Origin: Neovahlkampfia damariscottae
Taxonomy: Eukaryota; Heterolobosea; Selenaionea; Neovahlkampfiida; Neovahlkampfiidae
Direction: 5' to 3'
NCBI GenBank assembly: GCA_016618085.1
Contig: JABLTG010000026.1
Span: 83,198 to 147,197 of the forward strand
Length of the DNA stretch: 64,000 nucleotides
Positions within the stretch are counted from its first letter, which is position 1. Every line of letters begins with the position of its first letter. Under the pieces are notes generated by a model. It had not been told where the DNA came from. It worked only from the letters and a program-made list of their open reading frames with translations, and did not search any database. This document shows, in pieces, positions 41,696 through 50,902 of this stretch. Both the position numbers and the translations under genes were made by a program.

Positions 41696-42204
41696 TTATT
41701 CTTGTCCATTACTTTCATCTTGTGAAGTATTTGTCATTGAAGCAACGAATTTTTTATATTCAAATAAATCTGATTCAGAACAATTGATTTCTCTTAACAT
41801 TTCTTTCCATTCGTTGTCGTTAAGTGGATTTCCCCATGACATTAAATTTTTTTTCAATTCTGATGCTGGGATATATCCTTTTCCTTCAGGGTCGAAACTT
41901 TGAAATGCTTGAAGTAAATGTTCACTTCTTGATGTATTTCTGAGTTTGGAAGCTAAAACTGCAAGAAATTCATTGAAAGGAATATATCCAGTAGCAGTAG
42001 GATCACATTCTTCCATCATTTCTCTAATTTGATTTGATGTTGGTCTGAGACCTACTTCTTTCATTACAGTTTCTAAATCTAATTTTGAGATTTTTCCATC
42101 TTCATCTTTATCGAAAAATTTGAATAAATCTTTAAATTCTTTGATTTGTTGTTGTGAAAGAGCTTCCTAATATTGTCAGTTTTTAGATTAAAGGTGTTTA
42201 CCAT
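41696..42204 (-). CDS. Calmodulin/centrin-like EF-hand protein with a start-codon-only exon
   Basis: A 157-aa EF-hand protein. EF1 FDKDEDGKISKLDL, EF2 CDPTATGYIPFNEF and EF3 FDPEGKGYIPASEL retain much of the loop pattern; EF4 (CSESDLFEYKKF) is degenerate. The N-terminus ALSQQQIKEFKDLFKFFD matches calmodulin-type proteins. The open frame lacks an ATG at its start; the nearest fit is an ATG at 42202-42204 followed immediately by a 35-nt intron (42167-42201, GTAAAC...TTAG), so the first coding exon is just the start codon. ATTGG lies about 41 nt upstream. It is likely a Ca2+ sensor, but with two weak sites. Confidence 0.88.
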
Positions 42205-42407
42205 TTCGTAGTGATTTTTGTGTTAATTGACGTTATGGTCTGTGATTGGGCAATTCCTTCCTTAAGTATTTTCATTGGACAAGGAAAGAATTTTTTTTCA
42301 ACGACAAAACTAAATATTTTCATACTAGGAACAATTTTATCAGTTTTAAAAAATATTATTTTTTTACACCAATAATATTCACGTAATATTTTTCCACAAA
42401 ACGGACC
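42205..42407. promoter_or_regulatory. Bidirectional promoter region, EF-hand gene and ASTE1
   Basis: A 203-nt spacer with ATTGG at 42245-42249, closest to the minus-strand EF-hand gene, and CCAAT at 42369-42373, 35 nt before the ASTE1 ATG. Confidence 0.4.
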
Positions 42408-44137
42408 ATGGGTGTTAAAGGATTAACCTCATTCATCAGAACCAAATATCATTCTTCTATTAAATTCATAAACATTCAAGAAAAAATTCCTGAACAATCA
42501 ACCATAATCATTGATGGATATTCACTACTGTATTATTTATATCAACAATCAAATTTAGATTGGTTTAACGGTGGAGAATATGATGAATTTTCAAAATATG
42601 TTTTGAATTTTTTACATTTTTTTGACAAATTCAAATTGCTAATCATTTTTGATGGATGTCAAGAAGAGAGTAAAAGAAAAATGAAAATTAAGAGATCATC
42701 AAAATATTCTCAATGGACAAAAATATTATTCAAATCGAAATTGAATCAAAAAATTGATGATAGAGATCATTTTAATCATGAAAGAATTTTTTTTTTACCT
42801 GTTCTTTCCTTTTCAATTTTTTTAAATATTTTGAAAAAATTGAAAAATGTAGAAATTGAACAATCACCTTTTGAAGCTGATCCTTATATGGCAAAAAGAT
42901 CTTATGAATTAAAGGGATATGTTTTATCTTCTGATTCTGATTTCATGATTTATAATACGAAAGGAATGATTGTATTGGATGAAATGGAATTAAAAGAAGT
43001 GGAAGGAAAAAAAGAAATTTGGAGTATTTTAGTGAATCAAAATGATGTTGCATTCCATTTAAGAGTTACAAAAAATGTAATAATCACCTTTTTATTTTTT
43101 TTTTTAAACTTTAAAAGCATTTACCATTATTGACATGTTTGACAGGAAATGATTATATTTCAGAAAATGTACTGGTAGAATTTCATCAAAAAATATTTAA
43201 AAAATATGGAGGATCAAAGAAAAATCATATATTTCGTGTTGGATTATATTTGAGAGATAACTTGATGGATCTCGAAAAAGAAAATATTTTGAAATTTTTG
43301 AAAGAAGTATTCCCAAATGATGAATTGAGAAAAGAAATAATGAAAATTCATGATTTTTATAATATAAAGTATATGCCTAAGGATCATTCTTTTTATGATT
43401 ATCATTCAATTGTGAAAGGAGATGATTTGTTGATTTTTGATACCAAAGAGAAGTTGATTGAAAATTTTAAAAATTTAAATGTGCACTCTTGTTTAATAGA
43501 TTCAATTTTATTTAATAATGTCAATTGGATTTCAATTTTAGAAAATGATGAGAAAGGATCTCATCATCATTGGAGGTTTTTTAGACAGAGGTTATTTTCA
43601 ATGTTAGTCAACGAAAATACAATTATCATTGAAAATTATCTTTCAAGTGGAAATTATTGTTCTCATAAGTTACAAGTAACAAAATCAAATGAAATATTCG
43701 ATTTTCAAAATTCAAAAAATGCATTCAAAAAAATTTGGAATTTAACAGATGATTTTGAATGTCAAGAGAATTTATTGCCATTGATATGTGTTTTAAAATG
43801 GATGAAAAAAATATTTCAAAACTCAATTGAAAATGAATTTGATTGTTTTTTGATTAGTTTATTGATCAAAGAAAAGAGTAAAGAATCAAATACTTTCATT
43901 TCATCAAAAATTCAAAATCTTTCATCAAAATTTCAACTTGGTTTGTATTACGCAAATATAATTAATGATTTATTACAAGTTCCATTTGAAATGGAAGAGA
44001 TAAATTTAATGTATTCAGGTGAAACATTTTCGAAACTATTTTCAACTTTGAAATCAAAAGATTCAACTATTGAACAATTGATTAAAAAATACAACATTAA
44101 TGAAAAATTTCAAATGATAAAAAAAACTATTGAATGA
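42408..44137 (+). CDS. ASTE1: Asteroid homologue (ASTE1), XPG-like structure-specific nuclease
   Basis: Member of the XPG/FEN1 superfamily; human ASTE1 trims 3' DNA overhangs to limit resection. Exons 42408-43076 and 43118-44137 with a 41-nt intron give 562 aa. The N-domain starts MGVKGLTSFI, with TIIIDGYSLLYYLY (first catalytic Asp) and LLIIFDGCQEESKRK. The I-domain has SPFEADPYMAKRSYEL and YVLSSDSDFMIY, carrying the Glu/Asp cluster. Across the splice the frame reads HLPLLTCLTGNDYIS, the usual GNDY motif. The C-terminal half is helical and poorly conserved. Start is secure: MGVKGL is the conserved N-terminus. Confidence 0.92.
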
Positions 44138-44161
44138 ATAAAAACTTCATTTTAAATTTAC

Positions 44162-45450
44162 TTAATAAAATTCATGATACGAAGAAGGACACATTTGTTC
44201 ACAAGCATCACTTGCTAAATAAAAATGTTAAAACAAAAGTTAAATTACTATTCAAATCTTTTTGATACACATTTTGACAATATCTGCATTTTAACATTTC
44301 ATTCGGAATATCATCTTTTTTAAATTATCAATTAATGAATTACTCAATAAATACTTAGACCTTTTATCACAAATCAATAATATTCCTTTGGAATTCACAT
44401 CAATGGATATAAATTTTTTTTGATTTCCAATATTTATACTTGATTCTTTTTGAAATTTTGTAGTTCCACTAAATAATTCACCATTTATATTGATTGAATA
44501 TATTTTGTTTCGATAACATTTTAATAATCTTGGTTTAGATTCTTTCATTTCTGATAATTCTGATTCTTTCCAAATAATTTTTTTTTTTCAGTTGTTGAAA
44601 AGTATATTCTTCCCGAATTAGATAATAAACCAATCATTGAATCAATAATATCTATTTTTGTAATTCTTTCTTTTCTAAAATAAATTATTTTTTCTTCAAA
44701 ATTTTTGAATTCTTTTTTGTCAATATAAAATGCATTTCCATTTTTAAATATACCTCCAAATCTATTTTCTGAGGTGACAATATCAAAAACATTTGATAAT
44801 ATTTTCCATGTTTCATTCAAATAAACATCTCCATTTTCTGTTAATACAATTCCTGAACTAATTTTTTTTATCTTTTCTTTGAATCCTGTAATGAATTGTT
44901 TATTTTTTGAATCTAATTTCCATTTTGTTTTTATTGATTCCTTTGAATTTGAAAAACTCATTAATTCAATAATATTTGAAGAATACAAAATTGAAATTGA
45001 ATAAAATCACAATCAACTTGTTTAATGAAACCAACTTCAAAATCATCACTTAAATCACATTTTATCTTATTTTTTGGAATAATCAATTGACAAGGTGTTC
45101 TTTCATTATAATCTGTGATGATAAAATATTATACTAAATTCTCCCATATTTTTTGTTCATTTGAAACTTTTTTAAATTGATCACAAACTCTTTCCATTTT
45201 TCTTAATTCTACAGGGTTTAAATAACTGAAAATAAAAAATAAAATATCTTCAATCATTCATTCTTCTTTTTCAGGTTTTTTATAATTTTTTTTGAATTCT
45301 TTGACTTTAGTTTTTAATTTTTCTAATTTTAAATTGTATTCTTTGAATTGTTTTTTTGCTTTTTATTCAATAAATTACCTTCATATAACCAAGAATTCAA
45401 CTAAAAAATTTTTCAGAAAATTTTTTTGTTGCCTGATTTGATAAAGACAT
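44162..45450 (-). pseudogene. F-box / RCC1-like gene with stop codon and frameshifts
   Basis: In order: a short head (MSLSNQ, coiled coil), an F-box (MIEDILFFIFSYL, LRKMERVCDQFKKVSNE), then RCC1-like blades (GIVLTENGDVYLNETWKIL, FGGIFKNGNAFYIDKK, IDSMIGLLSNSGRIYFS, NKIYSININGELFSGT), and a C-terminal Cys module (CRYCQNVYQKDLN / SDACEQMCPSSYHEF). The parts lie in different frames. There is an in-frame TGA just before the F-box and frame changes near 45135 and near homopolymers at about 44997, 44581 and 44318. Correcting single A/T-run lengths would rejoin several of them. It is either a recent pseudogene or has homopolymer sequencing errors. The first intron may use a GC donor. Confidence 0.65.
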
Positions 45451-45489
45451 TAGATTTTTGAAAAACGATTTTATTGGTCAATTGATATT
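45451..45489. promoter_or_regulatory. 39-nt bidirectional promoter, F-box/RCC1 gene and HDAC
   Basis: Only 39 nt separate the two ATGs. ATTGGTC at 45473-45479 is 12 nt before the HDAC ATG. The element is intact although the minus-strand gene is broken. Confidence 0.5.
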
Positions 45490-47075
45490 ATGAAAACCAA
45501 CCGCAACTGTGAACATCAAGTCAACAAAAATTTTACCTTCAAAAAAGTGGACATACACCATTGTGATATCTGTGATGATGATAAAAAGAATAGATATTGC
45601 ATGACATGTTCTGAAATATTTTGTACAATCGATTTTAGACATATTACAAGACATTTTGAAGAAACTAATCATAATCTATTTTTCTCATTCGAAGAAAATA
45701 ATATTTTATGCCAAAAATGCAATGAAATCATCAATTATCCTATTTTAACAATTCCTGATTTCTATACGCAATTGGAAGTAGATTTGAAAATAGATTTGCC
45801 AATCATCATTGAAAATATTTTTGGAGAAGTATGCGAATTTTATAAAAAGAATGATATTTTATTAATGAATGAAATATCTTATTATTTTAATGTTCAATCG
45901 TTCAAATTGTTTGATAATAGAAATGTGGAGGTTGAAACTCTTGTCGAAGGAAACAAGTATCATCTTGTTGGTGATGAATTACCTTTTGAATCATTTAATA
46001 TCGAACCTAAATTTAAAACAGGTGTTATTTTTGATGAGAGAGTTTTGAATCATAAAATTGACAGATATCATCCTGAAAATCCAAATAGAGTGAAAATGAT
46101 TTTGAATTATTTTCGAAAATCAAAAATAATGGATAATTGCAAAATTTTGAAATCTAGAAAGGCAAAAATAGAAGAATTAACTATAGTTCATTCTAATGGG
46201 TATGTGAATGCAGTTATTAACAATGAAAAATTTGATCATCACTCAGATGTGTATTTTGATGAAAATACATCAGAAGCAGCATTATACGCAAGTGGATGTG
46301 TTTTAGAATTGTTAAATAGTATTGCTAAAAGTGATATTGATAATGGATTCGCAATAGTACGACCTCCAGGTCATCATGCTGGAATACAAACAGCAATGTA
46401 ATTTTGTTCATTTTTTTTTTATTGTTCAATAGGGGATTTTGTTTTTTCAATCATGTTGCAGTTGCAGCAAGAAATGCAATTCAAAACTACAATATGAAGA
46501 AAGTATTAATTTTTGATTGGGACATACATCATGGAAATGGAACAGAAGAAATTTTCTATGAATCAAATGATGTTTTATTTTTTTCGATTCATTCATATGG
46601 AAAGTTCTATCCAGGATCTGGAAACACAAAAGATATTGGAAACCAAAATGGAAAAGGTTTCAATGTTAATATTCCATTAGAAGGATCTGGATATGGAGAC
46701 ACTGAATATTTAATGGTAATGAAAGAGATTGTCATACCGATTTTAAAAGAATTCAATCCTGATATAGTTATAATTTCAGGTGGATTTGATGCAGTAAAAG
46801 GTGATTTACTTGGTAGAAATTGTCTTTCTCCAAAATTCTATGGTCAAATGACTCAATTGTTCAAAGATAATTCAAATGGGAAAATTATGTTGGTTCTTGA
46901 AGGTGGATACAATATTGGAGAAACTAATAAGTGTCTATTTGAATGCACAAAAGCATTATTACAGAACTCTAAATTTGATAATGAAACTAAGTCTTTCTTG
47001 AAAGAAAAAGAAATCAAAGAAATTATTGAGCAAGTAAAATTGTGTCAAAAGAAATACTGGAAATGTTTTCAATAA
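45490..47075 (+). CDS. Class II histone deacetylase with N-terminal ZnF-UBP
   Basis: Zn-dependent deacetylase of the HDAC6-like group. Exons 45490-46397 and 46433-47075 with a 35-nt intron give 516 aa. Residues 1-80 form a ZnF-UBP (ubiquitin C-terminus binding) domain: CEH, CDICDDDKKNRYCMTC, HITRHFEETNH, and CQKCNE. The HDAC domain (about 178-500) has RPPGHHAG, GFCFFNHVAVAARNA, DWDIHHGNGT, FSIHSYGKFYPGSG, IISGGFDAVKGD and LEGGYN, so all metal and catalytic residues appear present. In animal HDAC6 the ZnF-UBP is C-terminal, so the order is reversed here. Substrate (tubulin or histone) cannot be told from sequence. Confidence 0.93.
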
Positions 47076-47081
47076 AATCAT

Positions 47082-48902
47082 TTATTTTCTCACTAAATCT
47101 TTTTCAATTTTATCAAGATCAATTTTCTTTTGTGCCATTTCTTTTTCAACATCTGTGAAACTTGGTAAAATTTTTGACATTGATTCAAGAACATCTTTTC
47201 TTTTCAATCTTGATAAAAGAACATAAGAAATGTCCAAATTATAATTTTGTAAAGCCAATTCTAAGGCTGTCAAATTAGCATTGTTTTGAATATTCAAATC
47301 AGGTAAGTATGAAATCAAGTACTGAATAACCGAAACATTTCTATTGTTCAAACAAGCTTCCATTAAAGGTGTATTTCCATGTGTGTTGACAGAATTGATT
47401 GGAATTTTACGAGCTAAAAATTTGACAATTGGAACTAAATTATGTCTTGCAGCAATATGTAAAGCAGTATTTCCTTCTTCATTTGTTGCTTTAATATTAG
47501 CACCTTTTTGTTGAATTAATCTAAAGCAATGCATATTCCAACCCCAATGATTTTCACAACAATTTAAAAAGACAGTATTGCCCCAATTATTTCTAATTTC
47601 TAAATTTCCTCCAAGTTGAATCAATTTGGTTGTTGCCCACAATAATCCATATCTTGTTGATAGATGAAGGTACGTATCTCCATCATGATCTTTTGCTGAT
47701 AAATCTAAATTCTTCTTTGAAAATATGTCTATTAAATCAATCAATTTTTGTTCATCTTTTGCAATACGTAAAACCAAATGTAATGGTGTATTTTCTTCAT
47801 AGTCTTTGACATTTACAGAAGCACCTTTTTCCAACAACATATTGATTATATCCATGTTATAATTGAAACATGCAGCACACATTGGTTCATAATCTTTGCA
47901 TTCAATAGCAGCTCCTTTATCCAATAAGTATTCAACAACTGATTTATAATTACTATCACAAGCATAATAAAGCATTGTTTTGTTATATTTATCTTTTTGA
48001 TCAATTGTCACATTATTTTTTTTCATCCAATATTTAACTTGTCCTAAATATTCTTTTTCAAATCCTGGGTGTTTTCTAACTTTTGGACCTAATGAAACTG
48101 TATACTCAGTGAAATTAATGGTGTCAAAACTTGCATTTGGATGAAGAACATAACCAACTTCCATCTCACCAAAATTTACATTTGAAAAATTCATTGAATT
48201 TATCTTTTTTTTTAATTCTTCATCTTTTTGATAATCACCATAAAGATGAAAACATGATGTTTCAACTTTTTCTAAAAATGAATGGTTTGTATTGACAAGT
48301 TGATTTAATAAACCAGTAGTTTCGGTTGCAGTTTGATAAACATGAACTTCACCTTCTCTTTCATAAATCAAAAGTGAGATTGATCTTTCTTCGTCTTTGT
48401 ATTTCTTGAATGCTTCTCCAACTTCCTTTTTTAATTCTTCCAACTTCACACCATTTTTCGGTTTCAAATAAATTTTCATCATAACTGGTGTTTTGCTTTT
48501 ATTTTCAAAGTCAGCATCTTCATTAATCATATAACCTTCATATGTTGGATATTCTGGTTGTAAAGTTTTTGATAAGTACGTTCTCAAATATTGTTGACCT
48601 TCAAAACCGAGTGCGAGGGTTTTTTGTGACTTTCTGAATTCAGGTGAAAATGTTTTAGCATATTGCTCTTGAAGATGTGTTGCTTTGGCATGTTCAAAGA
48701 AAGCAGTTTCATTATAATAAAGTTCAGTGAATTCTATTTTTGTTGGTTCATCTTTTGAATTTGGTCTGGTGAACAGAAATGTGATACATCCTTTGTAGCC
48801 ACTATCAATTTGATGTTGTTTAATTACGTTAAGAGCATCAAGAATCACTTTTGTTGATTCTGGTGAAGTTGTTTCGTATTGTACTGACAAGAAGTAAGGC
48901 AT
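47082..48902 (-). CDS. ABM-like and ankyrin repeat protein
   Basis: A 606-aa single-exon protein. The N-terminal 230 residues contain at least one, possibly two, dimeric alpha/beta-barrel units like antibiotic-biosynthesis monooxygenase (ABM) domains: ITFLFTRPNSKDEPTKIEF, TAFFEHAKATHLQEQYAK, VMMKIYLKPKNGVKLEELKK. Residues 285-575 hold about eight ankyrin repeats (NKTMLYYACDSNYKSVVEYL, ENTPLHLVLRI, GDTYLHLSTRYGL, GNTALHIAARHNLVPIVKFL, GNTPLMEACLNN). A Lys/Asp-rich helix ends the protein. The stop is 6 nt from the HDAC stop. The function of such fusions is not known to me; ankyrins suggest a scaffold. Confidence 0.8.
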   Translation of the reverse strand: MPYFLSVQYETTSPESTKVILDALNVIKQHQIDSGYKGCITFLFTRPNSKDEPTKIEFTELYYNETAFFEHAKATHLQEQYAKTFSPEFRKSQKTLALGFEGQQYLRTYLSKTLQPEYPTYEGYMINEDADFENKSKTPVMMKIYLKPKNGVKLEELKKEVGEAFKKYKDEERSISLLIYEREGEVHVYQTATETTGLLNQLVNTNHSFLEKVETSCFHLYGDYQKDEELKKKINSMNFSNVNFGEMEVGYVLHPNASFDTINFTEYTVSLGPKVRKHPGFEKEYLGQVKYWMKKNNVTIDQKDKYNKTMLYYACDSNYKSVVEYLLDKGAAIECKDYEPMCAACFNYNMDIINMLLEKGASVNVKDYEENTPLHLVLRIAKDEQKLIDLIDIFSKKNLDLSAKDHDGDTYLHLSTRYGLLWATTKLIQLGGNLEIRNNWGNTVFLNCCENHWGWNMHCFRLIQQKGANIKATNEEGNTALHIAARHNLVPIVKFLARKIPINSVNTHGNTPLMEACLNNRNVSVIQYLISYLPDLNIQNNANLTALELALQNYNLDISYVLLSRLKRKDVLESMSKILPSFTDVEKEMAQKKIDLDKIEKDLVRK

Positions 48903-49138
48903 TTTGTGTTCTGAATTATAAAATAAGACAACTTTTACAGTTCAAAGTGACTATTTTTAGTTTGTTTTTGAAGAAAAATAAGCCATGTTATTGGATACTT
49001 GAACTTTTGAATTTGCCAAATCGTCCAAGTGTGAATTTATTGGTTATTAATTTCCCACCAATTAAACACCACCACAATTATTCGTTGTGGGCGTTAAATG
49101 ACCAATGAAAAAAACAGGTTTTCCGTTGAAGAAACTCA
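48903..49138. promoter_or_regulatory. Bidirectional promoter region with three pentamers
   Basis: A 236-nt spacer between the ankyrin gene (minus) and the phosphatase gene (plus). ATTGG at 49039-49043, CCAAT at 49058-49062 and CCAAT at 49102-49106. The last is 33 nt before the phosphatase ATG. The minus-strand gene has no copy within 100 nt of its ATG, so its 5' UTR may be longer or hold an intron. Confidence 0.4.
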
Positions 49139-50098
49139 ATGCAAGAATTCACCACGAAACACACATTAGCTCCTCAATATCAGATAAACTCTGATAAACT
49201 GATAGCAATTGGCGATATCCACGGAAATCTTCCAAATTTGAAAAAATTGTTGACAAAATTAAAAGAATTTGAAGATTACACAATTGTATTTTTAGGTGAC
49301 TATATTGATCGAGGAATATATGTCAAAGAAACAGTCCAATATTTGATAGATTTTAAAAAACAAAGACGAAACAATTCAACTTATTATTTATTGGGAAATC
49401 ATGAATATGCTTTAGGTTTATTTCTTGGTTTATGGGAACCAAAAGAAGATTTTGATTTCAGTGAAACATGGAAAAATCATTCAAATTTTTATGAATTATG
49501 GAATGGCAACGAAAACGAAGAAAATGCAATGCATCTTGAAGGAAGAAGATATGGTGGTTGTTCAACATATTCTTCTGCGACAACTTTCAAAAGTTATGGT
49601 TGTAGAAATGGTGACAGAGATGCTTTATTAAGAAATATGCCACAAGAACACATTAATTTCATCAAAGAAATGCCATGGATTTTAGAATCAAAAAATTATT
49701 ATTTCGTTCATGCTGGGTTGGATGAAGAAAATTTAGAAAATCAATTAAGAGATTTAGAATCAAAAAACGTTTCAAGAGAAAGATTAGAAACTCTATGCGG
49801 AAGAAGATTTAACAAAATTTCAAACAAAACAGTTGTTTCAGGTCATACTTATGTTCAAGAAGTAGAAATCACAAAAAATAGGATTTTATGTGATACATCA
49901 GGAGGTAGATTTGATAAACCTATTAGTGCTATCGTACTAGATTCAAAAAAGGTCATTCAAAGTTTTGAAACTGTGAAAACAAATTTAAAATTAAAAAGAA
50001 AATCAAATCAAATATTTCCAAATTTCTCTTATGTATTATCAACAGCTGTATTACTTTATGGATTCTTAAAAATGTATGGAGGAGTAACTTTCATATAA
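49139..50098 (+). CDS. PPP-type protein phosphatase with C-terminal membrane anchor
   Basis: A 319-aa metallophosphatase. The metal-binding motifs of the PPP family are in order: IGDIHGN, FLGDYIDRG, LLGNHEYA, FVHAGLD and VVSGHTYV. Between GNHE and HAGL there is an insert with GGCSTYSS and RNGDRDALLRNMP. The overall form resembles bacterial-type PPPs (Rhizobiales/Shewanella-like or ApaH-like) more than PP1/PP2A, which have longer conserved blocks. The C-terminus has one hydrophobic segment (FSYVLSTAVLLYGFLKMYGG) after a basic patch, predicting a tail-anchored protein. Start chosen at 49139, 33 nt after CCAAT. Confidence 0.88.
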   Translation: MQEFTTKHTLAPQYQINSDKLIAIGDIHGNLPNLKKLLTKLKEFEDYTIVFLGDYIDRGIYVKETVQYLIDFKKQRRNNSTYYLLGNHEYALGLFLGLWEPKEDFDFSETWKNHSNFYELWNGNENEENAMHLEGRRYGGCSTYSSATTFKSYGCRNGDRDALLRNMPQEHINFIKEMPWILESKNYYFVHAGLDEENLENQLRDLESKNVSRERLETLCGRRFNKISNKTVVSGHTYVQEVEITKNRILCDTSGGRFDKPISAIVLDSKKVIQSFETVKTNLKLKRKSNQIFPNFSYVLSTAVLLYGFLKMYGGVTFI

Positions 50099-50123
50099 AA
50101 GTTTAATTTATTTACAAAATTTT

Positions 50124-50696
50124 TCATCTTCTTACGCTTTGGTATAGACCTGCGAAAAATACAACTATTCCCATGAATGACTTCCAACCTAACATGTCAA
50201 AATTTTGTAATGTCCAATATGCTAAAGATTGTAAAGTTCCTTGATTTCTTGGAGCTTCACCAAGATTATCTCCAAATCGAATGTTTTCTTGAAATTGTTT
50301 TCTTAAATATTTTTCTCTTAAAACTCTTCTTTGTTGATGTTCTGGTAATCTATCAAACTGTTCTGGTGTCATTTGATCCACTCTGTCCAAAATTCCGTCT
50401 CTGTTTCGTCTGTATCTTTGAGGCATTAACCTCTGACTTCCTGTATAACTAGAAAATGGATCTCCTGATTCATTTATAGAAGGAAGTCCATGAACTAGCG
50501 ACTGTATTCTGTATCCTAAAATTAATTTCAAACGAATTCGATTATTTTCGTAAACATGTGGAGAAACAGCAACCAAATAAGAACTGTCGTTTTCATATAG
50601 TCTTGATTCAATATCAGTATCATCTATATATGGGTCATCTATTGGTGGTCCACCTTCATTGTAATTGTAATCAAAGTTTGGAGAATTTCTGAACAT
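50124..50696 (-). CDS. Tail-anchored protein of unknown function
   Basis: A 190-aa single-exon protein without a family I recognise. The N-terminal 30 residues are acidic with several Tyr. Residues 40-75 look globular (SYLVAVSPHVYENNRIRLKL). An Arg/Gln-rich helical stretch (DRLPEHQQRRVLREKYLRKQ) follows. One C-terminal hydrophobic helix (WKSFMGIVVFFAGLYQ) ends in SVRR, consistent with a tail anchor in ER or mitochondrial outer membrane. Two pentamers (50711-50715 and 50729-50733) lie 15-35 nt upstream. Its stop is 25 nt from the phosphatase stop. Confidence 0.7.
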   Translation of the reverse strand: MFRNSPNFDYNYNEGGPPIDDPYIDDTDIESRLYENDSSYLVAVSPHVYENNRIRLKLILGYRIQSLVHGLPSINESGDPFSSYTGSQRLMPQRYRRNRDGILDRVDQMTPEQFDRLPEHQQRRVLREKYLRKQFQENIRFGDNLGEAPRNQGTLQSLAYWTLQNFDMLGWKSFMGIVVFFAGLYQSVRR

Positions 50697-50902
50697 TGTT
50701 GAAGAGAACGATTGGATGGATTTGTTCCACCAATGGAACAGTAAAAAAATTCTTGAATGAATTGAACTTGGTTGTCAAAGTAAACACTCATGGATTCTTT
50801 GTGTTAAAAAAAACGGTAATGCTAACTTCCAAAAGTGGAGTTTTTGTTTGCCTAAACCATTCTTCAAAAATAAAAGTTACACCAACCATATTCAACCTTT
50901 CA

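Noticed and set aside
50696-50902. N-terminal extension of the repeat protein upstream of 50903
   Set aside because: That frame begins at a non-ATG codon and overlaps the promoter elements of the divergent tail-anchored gene.
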